Shown piece by piece: positions 11,701-24,660 of a DNA stretch of 64,000 bases (positions are counted from its first letter, which is position 1; every line of letters starts with the position of its first letter). The stretch is from Rhynochetos jubatus (lineage: Eukaryota; Chordata; Aves; Eurypygiformes; Rhynochetidae): positions 17,895,001-17,959,000 of the forward strand of contig CM050659.1 in NCBI GenBank assembly GCA_027574665.1, in the 5' to 3' direction. A program made the translations under genes and the position numbers. The notes below the pieces were generated by a model. It saw only the letters and a program-made list of their open reading frames with translations. It ran no database searches and was not told the DNA's origin.

Positions 11701-14669
11701 TGGATGGGGCTGATGGGCTGACGAGCTGCCCCTGGGCAGGGTGGTATCACACCCAAACCCAAGGGCTTATATTGCCCTGGGGAGAGGTTCTTCATTTCCT
11801 AGAGAGTGTGGCTGGGAGAGAAGCATGCTGCTGTGGACACCATGCCTACCCCAGCTGCTAGAGGGCCCCCAGGGGCACTGTGGGATCAGCATTGAGTCAG
11901 TGAGAAACTGGACCCCATTTGCAAAGGGGTCTGGTGAGAACAAACCACGAGAGACACCTCATTGAGGTAGGAGGGGGCCATCCTGCCCCAAGAGCAGTGG
12001 GTGGTGAGGGAGGTGAGACTTGAATTCTGGGTACAATGTTCTTATTGCTGGAAAGCCAAACCATGTTTTGGAAAGCAGATGTCTCCTGTGGAAAACCAGA
12101 GCTGCTCTGTTCTGGTAGCTTATGGCTTCCCTTGCTCTGCTGGTACAGGAATTAAAGCTACAACAAGGGGTTTGTTTTCACCAGCAAAGCCTGTCCCTGT
12201 TGCTCTCCTGTGTTGGCAGTGCTCACCACACAGTCTGCCTCCACCCCAAGGGTGTCTGGCCCTGTTGAGCTGCTGTGATTGTACTAATGACACAGAGTCC
12301 CAGTGCAGCCTGGGATGTGTGAGAAACAATAAATATTTAGGCAATGAGCCAGGTTAAACCCAACTTGGGTTAGTCATAACCAAGCCACGTGTGCAAATGG
12401 TGGTAGGGCCAGAAGCAACCCTTTTCTGCAAACCTTGGGGGCAATTTCTTCCATGTGAGACTTCTCTGCTATGTCTGAGGCCTGAAATTAACCTCTTCCT
12501 TCCTTTTCTATTGCCACTTCTCTGTCTTTCAATCAATGTTGAGGACTAATCCATAAAAACCCTGGGCAGCAGGCCATTACCTACAGGCCCACACTGAAAC
12601 AGAGGAATAGACAGGTGAAGGAAGAAGACCTGCCCCTTGGCCTGAAGCCCTTTGGGTTCCAGAATTGGTTTTATTTATACTGCTCTCCTCATTGTATAGG
12701 AACATATATATATATACTTAGCCTGGATTTTCCTAAAGGAGTCAATACCAATCATAACTTAAAGTATTGGCTGCATAAAAGTTCTGATTTTTCTCCTGAG
12801 TGCTTCAGAGCAGATGAAAAAAGCAAGTGGTGATAATGTTTTTCTGCCCTTGGGAAAACTTGTCACAGTTACCTGTTTATCTTGTGTATTTTGACGTTTT
12901 ACTGCCTGAAACTGCTCTGTAACATAAAAGAACATGCAGGGCGGTTAGAGGTGAAGTCTTACAGATTCACTTATACTTGAACAACTGAAAATCAATAAGC
13001 TACAAGCAACAAAGAAAAATGCCTTTTTTGTGCTTGCGGAGGAAGGCTGGTATTTTTATTTTTAACTGAGGAAGTATTGGGGAATGCAGGGGTTTGCATT
13101 TTGTGTATTAGTGACTGGAGAGTGTAAAGTGAGCTTTGCTGTAGCTGCCATGCATGTGCTTTTCCTTTACTTTTTCAATAGGTGATGGAAACTTCAGTTT
13201 ATTTTTGGCATGTTCTGACTGCGCAGAAAAAGAATTTGAAGGTTGGTAGTACAGACATTGAAGGGTTTCTGTGCTCAGCATGTTTAAAAAGTGAAGTTTG
13301 CAGAAATGAAAAGCAAGGCAAGTCCTGCTAACTGGTCTGCATGAGCCCAGGTGTGTAGCAGGGATAGGCACCACTTAGTGCCTTTGTGCACTTGGCTCTA
13401 TAAAAGCTCAAAAATGGGGATGCTTCTCCCATGCTGGTCCCATCTGTACACTGGGGAGTTTTTTCCAGGAAGGAAATAAAGAGTTTGTTTGTAACTGTGG
13501 GTCCTTGGGCTTACAGACCGTGTTGTTCCAGATGCCAGGCCTTTCCCTAGCTCTGTTCTCTGTTGGTGAAATTTTGCAAAGCAAAGAATAGTTTTTACTG
13601 CTTCTGCCCTAAGAGGCAGCATCTTGCAAGTGCTTGTAGCTGGTTGCTTGCCTTGGAGCATGTTCATGGGTATTGTGAGGAATTACTGTTACATACAAGC
13701 GCCCTCATTGAAGAGGTGCTGAGCTGGGTTGGTACAATGTAGCCTGTGATAATAGCTGGGACAGTAATTGCACAATCTCTCAATCTTCATGCTTTGTGGA
13801 GTACGGTAATCAGGCTTTTGTGTAAGGAACAAGTGGCACCCTCTCAAACTGTGTTGCCATCTGGGGCTGCAACATAGAGTACTTATTATAGGCTGAGATG
13901 GACACGGGCTGGCCTTCTTGTAGCAATTTCTATAGGTCTTTTCAGTTCTGAATGTTTGTCTCTTGGTTTGCTCATAGCTCAGACTTCTTCACTGCACAGT
14001 TGTACATAAAATTCACCATTTGAAGTAAAATGAATCCCAAACAACTCTCTGAATTCAGAGCTTTCAGTTGAGAGAGGTATCAGTCACTGTTTAACAGAAA
14101 TTAATATTAGCCATTAAGCCTCTTTGCTGCTAATTAAATGGACTATTTCTATATTATGTGGAAATCTATCCATATTTTCACTTTGCAGCCAGATAGAATT
14201 TCATTAAAGCACTTCAATAACTGTGAAGGGATAGAAGCAGCTAGCATTTGGGGATATTTTGGGTTTAGTGAATGATACTGCTATCTCATACTGATTACTA
14301 AATACTTTAATGATATGTCTAGTAGAACTTATTTTTATTTTGGCAGGGACATTAGGATGATGAATAGCTCGACGAAGAAGAATAAATTACAGCTGAGCTC
14401 AGAGGTGGTGCTGCAATCTTTAAGTCCATAGTTGCTGTAGTTACTACAAGGATATGTAAAAAGAGCTAGATAACTTTGTATACAAGTCTATTTGTCAAAC
14501 TTACTGCATATCAAACACTGATTTAAACTGCAGTTCCTTTATATGATCAATGTGTAAATGCTTCTTTCCCCCAGCCTCTGTCTCATAGCTTTTTAGTTAG
14601 TAGCTAGCAGTGACTTTGATTTTGTGTTGTGTCAACTTGGAGAGTGAATACTGGCCAGTGGCTGAAACA
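8746..14669. other. Intergenic, no gene recognised
   Basis: Unique-looking sequence with no coding exon I can support. A moderately GC-richer block runs from about 8.75 to 9.35 kb, and another from about 11.2 to 12.35 kb. They produce overlapping open frames of 60-124 codons on both strands with no family resemblance. A short AT dinucleotide run lies at 12704-12716. The GC-rich block at 11.2-12.35 kb could be an old, unrecognised retroelement, but I see no terminal motif to prove it. Confidence 0.6.
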
Positions 14670-14740
14670 GGGGTCTGAGGGTACAAGTCAGACCTTGCCT
14701 CTGCTCTTGCCTGTTTCTCACTTGTTTTGTGACCCTGAAA
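14670..14740 (+). repeat. Possible MIR-type SINE fragment
   Basis: The order CCTTGCCTCTGCTC, then TCACTTGTTTTGTGACCCTGAAATGA resembles the MIR central region: a 'classic' Cys/Leu-tRNA-derived segment, then the TGTGACCTTGGGCAAGT-like core. It is short and heavily diverged, so this is a weak call. Elements of this age are shared among amniotes and are often only 50-100 bases long in birds. Confidence 0.35.
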
Positions 14741-17700
14741 TGAAGTGTGCTATGTTTTTTGCCTTTGGTACAGTGGTATAGTTAATCACACTGCAAAGCA
14801 CTGAGGATGGGACAATTAATATTTATTGAAGGAAATTGCACAATGATTAAGCCTTAATTTGCTATATGATTTCTTTCTTTGTCATTAACACTGATGAAGA
14901 AGGACCTTTGAAATGAGAATCAAAGGCGAACATCATTCTTAGAAGTGTAGAGGACCGAGTAACTCAGCTGCAACAAGGCTTTTCAGGATCCTTTGTTTTA
15001 TATTGGCCTGGGACAAAACCCAGGACTTGGGTACTGGGTAATAGGAGTTCATATGCAGGCAAAATTAACAGTATTCATGATGTTTGGAGTGAAAAAGTAA
15101 CATGTTCAGCTGGCACAGGGCTAGGGATTTAGCTGGAGTTGGCATGCAGAAGCAGCAGCCTTTTTAAGAACGCAATATAGGAGTTGTAGTGTGTGTGAGG
15201 CTGGAGGTCAGTGCCTACTATACTGATTCCTTCTGGTATTAAAAATTCACTTCTCTAGTCTACAAAACTGCATAATGTCTGATCTGAATGTCTTTAAATC
15301 TAATGGATGTCTGTATTTGGAGAGAGAAATGGGGGATACTGCATTAATATATGTATACACACACACAGAGGTAATATTGTGACTGCTGGAGTCTTGTAAT
15401 TTAAAGAAATGTAGCAGATTGTGTGATTTCAGTGCTCAAATATGGCCCTAAAAGGATATATTCCTTTGGAGTTAGGTAAGGATCCTGAGAAACTTGGGCC
15501 TGAGTCAAGAGACCACTGCAGCATTGAGCTAGGCTGGTCAAGGGGATCTTTGCGCACCTGCCTGGCTCCCACTGGACTGCCTTTGACTCTAGCTGAGGTA
15601 TCAGATTATCATTGTTATGGCAGTAAACAATAATTAACATGACATTTCTTTCTGTAAAGGGAAGTGCAATCACTTCATTTGACTTATTTGTAATAACAAG
15701 CTGGTTAAGTCAGCTATTAAATCAGGTGAAATGAAGATACTCTATGCCCTCTATTCTGTTAGCAGTGGAGGGTATAAATCAAAAGGGAAAAGTAACACCA
15801 ATAAAGTCTACAAAGCTGAAGATGATCAGCTATTACTCTGATCCCTGGTCATGGGATTTATGCTCGGTCAGTCCAGAGCTCTGCAGTCACTTATGGCAGG
15901 AGCATCATCACTCTGACTTGGGACTGATGGCTTGGCCTGTGGGATGCACTTCTGTCACAGAGTCCTTAGGAGTGCACAGCACTGCTTGGGAAAGTCTGTG
16001 GAAGAGGCATTGGTAGCCAGCCAAACCCTGGTCAGTGCTCATCTGATGTTTATTTTTAGGTCTTTTCTTGTCAGGGGAAAATATGCTTGGGAGTCTAGTG
16101 ATAGGAAATGGGGACTAAGGAATCTGAGGGAAAGAATGAAGTGTGCTGGGATTACTTCTCTAGTCTTTTCTCATCTCCACTTCTGGCCCCTTGGCTGTAT
16201 CTGGCCAGTTCCAGAAGGAGAGGGCACCTGGAGCATCAGTGACCAGGTGGCTCACTGTCGTGAGACTCCAGCAAGCTGAGTGCAAGAAAAGTTAAGAAAT
16301 GCCAAGGAGGTATTTGCAGTGAGGAAGTGAAAAATTGCATTTATTGATTACTTTTTAGTTTGAAAAGCACCAAAAAGACTCTTTTCATTATAACATTATT
16401 AAGACTTGACTTGGGCAAACTGCCATTATAGCAATTACTGTTCTTTGGTGTTCTTAAGGCTGCCTATGAGACAGGGTTAAGAAGTGAAACCATTTGTTAT
16501 TTCCTCTACTATCCAAATAATATAAATTATATCCTGCAATATTCAGTAAGGCTAGACTCTTCAAAGAGATCAGAAGCTCAATTATTCATGCTCTACATTA
16601 ACATCAATAATCCTTTCTGGAGTAGCCTGGATTCCTCTGTTTTACAAGCACCATGATTAAATCTAGATAAAGGGAAAGAGAGTTTCAGAAAAGGCAGGAG
16701 GCATAAAACTTGTTGATTTCTACAGGATGAAAGTCCATTGAGGTAGGGAGAGAGCTTTAATTGAAGTAATTGTGTTTTAGCTGTTCAGTGGCATTGAGTA
16801 TGGCTTCCCTCTGGCATGCCCTGGTCCTAACACAGTGGGATGTTGAGGAGAGAGGCTGTGGCAGAAGATGTATGAAAACACTTGGACTCTTCTACTGAAA
16901 TACTTCAGCCTTTCCTTTTTTTGTGAGTTACCTTTCTTGTCTGAACTTTTTTCTTCTCTGTTGTATTAAGGAAAAAAAGATGTTTTGGTTAATCTGATTC
17001 TGATCAGGTCACAGATGCAAAAAAAAAAAAAACCAAATGAAAACATCCCCTTTCTGAAATCTTCTATTTATGGCATAGTTCAGCTTTGATTTTGGTGACT
17101 TATTAGAGTAGCAGTGTTCACAGTGGTATTACCAAAGTCCAGTTGGCCCTTCAATACAAACCTTGACTCCCAAGAGTCTTGTAACTTGCCTGTAAAACAA
17201 GTAAATAGCTCTTGTCCTGTTAAACTGAGGAATTGTCTAAAAAAATTCATGCCGCCGCCTTCTTCTCCCTTCTCCTGGGGCCCTACTCCAACATTCCTTC
17301 CAAAATTTGTGCATTCTGCGAGCAAGCAAACAGTTGATGGTGGTAGGAGGGATGTACAAGAGGCCACCCTGGTCATGGAGGATCCTGTCTGGGTCCCCAC
17401 CGCTCATAAGTGCGGCCAGCTATGTCTCACAAGCTGTCACAAGCAGAACAAGCTCTCTTAAAAACAGAAAGGATGTTGTTCCCTCTCCAGCTCCTGAAAG
17501 GCTGTTCTAGTGCCTATCTTAGTTTCCAGTCAAAATGGAAACTTGCCTGCGTATGTCAATGTTTTTGTTGCACTGTTGTTTATCTTGGGTAGCTTTTTCC
17601 CCATCTTCAATTTGTTTATTGAAATACAACAGTGAGATAAAATTGCTATGTCTGTCCTTATTTGTGCCTTGGTTAATGCTGTTAGGTGCTGATTCCAAGG

Positions 17701-20700
17701 CCAGATAATGCCAGGAGTATAAAACAGGAGAAATAAAGCTGTGTGCAGCTCTACCTCCCTGCAGCTGTGGAAAGCCTTGCTTGGAGCAGTGTCTCTTCCT
17801 GCCTTTGGGAACAGGCGAGGAAGCAGGAGGGAATACATGCTGCTGGGAATGCTGCCTGTTTCTGTTGTGCAGAGCTGCCCTGTGTGCACTTTATTAAGTT
17901 TAGGTGTCACTGATACTCAACAAATTATGGTCGGTGGAAAAACAATCCAAACCCAGCTGCAACCTTGACTCGGTTACAGCTTGAGACTGAAGACGGCTCC
18001 TACCTTTTGGGTCTTTTCCTGGTGTGAGACCTGAGAGGCTTCTCGAAGAGCTGGATAAGTCCTGTGAAGAACCTCCAAGTAAGCTTTGACAGTGATGCTT
18101 CCAGTGATGTTCCTTGATGCTCTGCATCATCCATGCTTCCAGCAAAGCTCTTCAGTATCAGAAATGACACTAAAATGAAATAATTGGCACTTGCATATAG
18201 ATTTTCCCTGGTTGCACACTTCACCTGTAAGTCTGGTCAAGTTAGAAGTGTCAAAAAAAGGGGAAGAAGTCAGCTTGCTTCAGAGTCAGCTGAAATGCCT
18301 AAAAAGTGTCAACTCTTTAAAAATGCTTAAATTTCTATTGGTATCTGGAGGTATATCTGTATGTAATACTGACTACAGCAGGAGGTACAAACCCTGGAGA
18401 ATCAGTACTTTTGTATCAGTTTTCCGTTCGTTAGCTGCTGCTGAGAACGCTTCGCATATTTATCTTGAGTCACTGCATTCTCTTATTTGAAAGAGGGGTT
18501 GATTCTTGCTGCGTTCTTGCAACAATACCCAGTATTATTAGGCTTGAACTTTGCTGCTAGTCTTGGGCTCTGTTCCATTGCTAGTACTAATTGATGTCAG
18601 TTTTCATTTTGTGAATCCCTGACTGTTTGGATGTGTTTGTATATACACAAATGTACAGAATGCCTGTCTAAAGCATCATGTCACTTGTGTCTGTGGGAAG
18701 CTTTGGGATCTCTTGTGAAGCATCTTAATTAGTTTTGCTTTTCATGTTGACATCCTAAAATCTAGGCTTGAGTTATGTATTAGACTTTTTCCCCCTTGTT
18801 TGTCAAAACAGACAACTTCTTCAGAGCAGAACATAATGCAAATGTTAATTAAAACTGACAAGTCAAATTGATGTTACCTATTTATATTGAAAGAAAATAA
18901 CTGACTAAGAAAAATCCATTCTGCCCTTGATGAAGCTGACTGAAACTTGATAAATTAAATTTATGGGCATAGAGTGAAGACCCCTGTTCTGCTCTTCCTG
19001 TTTCCTGAGGCAGGAAGCAGTCATATCATGACTTCAGAAAGCAGAGATGTTCCTCTTGGAGGAAGGACAGCAATCCCACCCTCCTAGCTTGCTTTCAAAG
19101 CTGCTGTGCTGCACTTGGCAAGAGATGTCTTGAAGGTGTCTGCTGGCAGACAGTCTTTGGCTAGATGTGATCCCACCGTCTGATTTCTCCAGGTTGCACA
19201 TGTAGGTGTTGAAACATAATCATCAGCTCGGTCTCTCCACGGTGCTCTAGGGATTGCTGAGAAGGAGCTGCTCCGTTTGAACATCATGGTTTGTAACCTA
19301 TGTGAGCGTTGCCTGTGCTAGTACAGGCAGATTGGTGAAATGAACCTCTTTCAGTTGTTTGGCAAGGCAATAAAACAGGCGCTGCCCACAGAGTTCTGGC
19401 TGTTGTCATAGCTGACAGGAGCGTGGGAGCCCTCTTTGTGTAGCAGGGAGTTTGGATGGCTGATAATTACTTCTCTCCCTCCCTTCCTGAGAAGCAGAAG
19501 GTGGTGCAGGCACCTAATTATCACAAAAACTTAAGGAGTTTTTCAGTTTGGATCTGGTTTTCTTCCATCAGGTTGCTGCATCATTCGCAGTGCAACCTGG
19601 TATTGTGTGGTTGTGTACTCGGGCTGAATAGCCTGGTAAGGAGTAAATGCCTGCACTGGTGAGGTGTATTTACCCGATGGTGAGACGTGGAGATGTGAAG
19701 AAGAAAATTATTTCCTTTGTGGATAGACATCTTGTGTTCAGTGCAACCCTAGCAAACCCCCTCTTTATAAATATGAGGATATACACTGATCATGTTTTAA
19801 AAGAACATTTGTGGTATGATTATTAGTGCCTCCTATTCCCTTTCAGTCTGCACTGCCAATGCTAACTACTATTTATATATTTCCTTTTTTCCATGTTTTG
19901 AAGACTCTTCCACTGCTCTCCAAAAGCCTGGTCCTTTCTCATGGCCATCACTCTTTAAGCCACCCCTGAGACTCATCACTGTGTCAGCTTCAATGCCCAC
20001 CTAATTGCTGAGTGCCAGAACAGTCCCTAGGTCAGTTTTTTCTTATTCTACTCCCTGCCCTGTTTGCCTGGGAAGTCAAGGCTGCTAGGAAGGAAAGCCA
20101 TTGCCTTGTACTACCTCCAAATCAAACCTTGTTGTCTTCTTGACATGATGGAGTATTACTCAGGAAAAACTCGTTGCTCTTCTTTTGGTATTTGGGTTTT
20201 TTAGCTTTAAAAAAAAAAAATTCAATAAATCCTTTTCTTCCTGAACCCTAGTAGCTTGTGGTGGTGGCTGAAATGGGTAGATTCAGACAAATGTCTGAGT
20301 AACTTGTTAAAAAGAATTCATACTTGTTGGCTAAAAGTAAAGCACTTGTAAACAAACCTTTCAGAGCACAAAACACTTGAGGGAAGCTCCATGGCACGCC
20401 ACGGAAGCAGGCTGGTATGATCCGTTTCAATGGATGAGACTCGGAGGGCATTACTGTGGCAATCTGCTGAACGGAAATAATGGCTCCCATTTTTTTTGGT
20501 GTCTGGGCTTCCGTGGTGTGAATAGAATATCTGCTTTTTACAAATGAGGATTGAAGGCCAGATGCAAGGCTGGGCTGGTGCCAGTTGCAGATCCTAAAGT
20601 TTAGGTCTGGAACAGTGAAATGTGCTGCAGTGAGGCGTGTGGAAAATCAGATGTCTCAAAAGGCAAAGTGGTGATGAGGAAGCTGACTAAAGGGAGACCA

Positions 20701-23700
20701 TGGAAGGCACCGGGGACACTGCAATCTGCAGTCTTCTCTCTGTGGAAGTCAACTTCCCACTCTGGAGTTGCAGAAGGAGCCCTATACCTGGGACACAAGC
20801 CTGTCTCTTAGTGCAGCAGGCACCATAGCAGCCACTCACAGCAGATCTAGGCTGTGCTGGTGGGTCACTGCTGTTGACACCACCTAAACTACCTGCGTGT
20901 GCGATACTTCCAGTGCTGTAAAAAAACAGAACTGAAGTATCAAGTCAGCCAGAATGAATCCACATCTTGCCTCTTGAGATGCAGCAGTGAAAATCAGAAA
21001 GAGGTGGCTAGGTGCTTAATAGCACACTCCTTAGAGCATAACTATGATGCTATGACTGAGCCTCATGGGGTAAGATACTTTGGCAAGAGGCACTGGGGAG
21101 CAGGAGGAAGAGCAAATGGCTCTGAGCTCCGGAACATGCATTAGCAGACCGATGGCTCTGTGAGGACCTTCCCGATGGCCTATATTCATAACAAACTGCT
21201 CCAGCAGCAGTAGAAGATTAGATTGAATACAGAGCTGAGGAGGAAAAATTCTGCTGAAAATGTAGTCTTAGTAAGCCTTAGGGAGCTGATTCAGTTGTCC
21301 ATTTCCAGGGAATCACAGTAGTACAACATATGTACTAGACTTCGTGCTGCTGATCACCAGGAGGTTGGTGATATCAATCTATAATTATTGGTAAGAGCCT
21401 GATCCTTACTTAGGGGAAAACCTTTTCCTGGTGATAGTGTTTGCTTTACGTTTTTGAAATGGGTGAGCACAGGGCTGGGGGAGTTATCTGGGCGCTTCCC
21501 AATTTACATCATTATTTTTCCAGTTTCAGTAATGGGGAAATAAAAGCTTTTCACCCTCTGGCAGCAGTTAAGAGTGTTGATGTGAGCCTGCACCACTATA
21601 ACAACAATTAATATCACATCAAAACCAACTGGCAAGAAACCTCTTCTGAGAGAGTGAAATGTCTAGTGAAAGTTATCATGACATATTCTGTCCTTTCAGT
21701 ATCATCTGGGTTGGGGCTGGGGTAGGGGGCACAGTAGGGGCTGAATTCCCACGCATGGCACAAGGCTGGGCTCTATCTGGCCTGAATGGAGCTGCTGGCA
21801 AGGACAGTCGGTGGGGTTGATGGAGGGAGCTGCTGTGTCAGAAGCTGAGCGGGCTGGGGTCAGGCTGCTGCAGGGTCTGGCTGGTTTTCCCACTACCTGC
21901 CTGTCCATGCTGTCTGCCTCCAGCCCAGCAGTAACCTGCGGGAGCCTGAAGGCTTCTGCACCAGAACCATAGTCCTGGAGAATCTGGGTGCTGATGGCAG
22001 CAATGGCTTGTCAGCTGCAGGCTGCTGTGAGCATGCAGCCCTTCGTTAGGGTTGTAGTGCATTGCTGGAGAATACCTGAATAACACTGCTCAGCAGCAAG
22101 AAGGCAGCTTTAATGCAAAGAGGGCTTCATAGCTGAGGGCAGCATTGGCTGCCAGGGGGCCAGATGCCTTCTAGCCCTCTGAGTGCTGGAGCTAGTATCT
22201 GGGCTTGGTGGAAGCACTGTTTTGTGCTGAGACTTTTTTTTTTCCCCAGTCCCTTGCCCCAGTGTGGTAGTGCAGTCCAGTTGACAAGTCGTGCCAGGCT
22301 GCAGACATATCTGTCTGAAGCTGCATTTGCTGACTGCTTTATTCTGAATGAGTACTGGCAAGCATCCCGCGGGCTGTAACATGGCCAGCCAACAGCATGC
22401 TCGAAGTATATCTTAGCTTGCTAGTTTAAGCAGCCTCAGTAAAAGCAACTGGAAGATGTTCCTAAGTAGTGCATAGGAGAAACTGTCTTTTTTCCAAGGA
22501 ATTGCAGATAGTAGCATTATTTCTTGGCTCAATTTCTTAACCTATGAAATGCTGAATTATTGTCATTCCTGAAAACTGCATACAATTCCTGAAGATCTGT
22601 TTTCTGCTGAGAGGAGCTCAGCTCACCTACTACTAGCTCTTGTTTTGCCAAAGTCATACTGGCACCTTGGTTAAGACCCTAGTTCATGTCTGGATGAAGC
22701 AGGCAATCCATCTGCCAGATGCAGAAAAGATCTGTTCTAACATCTGTCCCACATGCCAGTCACACAAAGCAGATGGAAATCACATAGCTTATTTAACTGT
22801 TTTGGGTAAAGTGCAGTTAAATTGCCAAAATACATGCCCAGTTTTGCACTCCATGCAGTTTTCAAGGTTAATATTTCTGCTGGTGTTGCATTTGATTGCT
22901 AGAGGTAGCAAACATTGACAGATTACTGAAACAGACAATGTTGCAGGTTTAGCTAATTTGCAAGTAATACTGGAGCTTTGAGACTACTGAATTGCTGCTG
23001 GTTTAAATCATTGTTTTATAAGCAGCTTGGCACATGTAAACCTGCTAATAGCCAAGATACTGAAAATTTTGTGTAGTGATGTCTTTTAGAGGTGGGGGTG
23101 TGTAGTTATAATTTGTGTTGGATGCTGTTATTTTCGAACTACTGTTCAATTACAGATTTTCTGATCTCTTAACACTAGCTGCTGCTTTTCTCGCTCTCCA
23201 TTGTTTTTCCTGGCACGTATCTCCAGCTTTCATCCTGGGACAGCATAAATCACATTCAAAGTAGCGTATAGTTAATAGTAACACCAGGGATGTGCCTTTC
23301 TGAAGGCAGCTACTGGAAGTAATATTTGAACCTAAAATCTGGCATTGGTTTAGATTATAGCTTTACTGCTGGTAATCTCTCAAATGTGAAATGGGGAGTC
23401 CCTGAGGATAGTTTTTCTTTTGCGTTAGATGAAGGAAGGGACAGAATAGTCTGGAAATGGAGAGCTTAAACCTTTAAGGCCAGTTCAAACATAGATTTTT
23501 GAAGTGAGAGACATGTAAGATCTTATTTTTCTCATCTCTACAAGTGCTACACAAGTGAAATCCCAGTTTTCTATGTTAGACTGATAAAGCTTCTTTAGAA
23601 ACCAGTGTTGGCAGCTGCTTGAGTCCCTTAGTACCACAGCAGAAGCCGTTGTAGTCTAAGAAACAGTAATTCTCTCCTGAGCTGCTCAGCACCCGGGTGC

Positions 23701-24602
23701 TCCTTCCACATGGCCCTCTGTCCAGTCGAGCAATCCTAACAGCTTGACCTCAGCTCTGTTTTTAAAGACTCTGGATCAAGATCAAGGGTGGGTTTTGTTT
23801 TGCCCTCTGAATGCCTCTTACGTCAATGGCTTGGATTTAGTTGAAAACTTAGGAAGGAAATGGAGCAGTAGCAAGGGGAAAGGCAGTCGAAAAATAAAGA
23901 AATGGCTGGAGGTCAGTGAGATGTTGAAATAGTCAACACAATATTTTTGAGAAATGCCATTAATTCTAGAATGCCGTGTCTAAACGAAAGCTACATTGAC
24001 CCATCATACTTAACCCCTGAATCACTCAGTAAAGGAAGATGCTTGGTGCTTGCATGCCTGCTTCACAGCTAGTTCATGGACAGTTGATTCAGAAGTGGGG
24101 GTTTAAAGGCTGCCTTGTGCTCAAGTTGGGCTCAGCAGGGAAGGATCATGCCCTAGTGATTCAAATACGAAGTTAGTGTAAATCAACAGGGACATGTTTT
24201 GTTGTTCATTATTTTTCCCCTCCCTTGGTTCTTCTACAAGGAATTTAAACATCAGGAAGTGGCTGGGTTTTTCTTACGGAAATTTTCAGCACAGACAGAC
24301 ATTTCTGTTTCTGGAGAAGTTATTTCAGCCAGCTTTGCGTTTGAACGTTACAAATATGCAATACCTTTCTCCGTTGCCTGGGATTTTGCAGGATCTCTTT
24401 CTGCAGAGTACACACTATCTATGTGGTAGAGTGTATATAGACTGAACCCTTTTATAACAATAGCAGGAGCAGAACTTGTAATGTGATTGCCTTGTAGGGT
24501 ACATCCGTTGCATATTTGCATCCTGGCACCGCATGCCAGACACAGGCTTGAATTAGTTTATCTGAAGAAAGTAGTGTAAATGTTCAGCCTCCTCCTTCAC
24601 AG
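14741..24602. other. Intergenic, no gene recognised
   Basis: No supportable exon, RNA gene or clear repeat. Simple sequence includes a short AC run at 15357-15367 and A runs near 17020 and 20210. Frames of up to 126 codons (for example minus strand 17530-17910) are isolated, lack recognisable motifs and overlap equally long frames on the other strand. The block at 21.7-22.1 kb is G-rich with many GCTG/CTGG words; it may be an old repeat but could not be named. Confidence 0.6.
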
Positions 24603-24660
24603 CCCCAGAGGAAAGAGAAGAACAACTTGCACAAGATCACCCACAACCTGTTGAGGACCC
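24603..24660 (-). repeat. Possible MIR-type SINE fragment
   Basis: CAGAGGAAAGAGAAGAACAA followed by CTTGCACAAGATCACCCACA resembles the reverse complement of the MIR core (the AGAGGTTAAGTAACTTGCCCAAGGTCACACAG region). Only about 55 bases align by eye, so confidence is low. Confidence 0.4.
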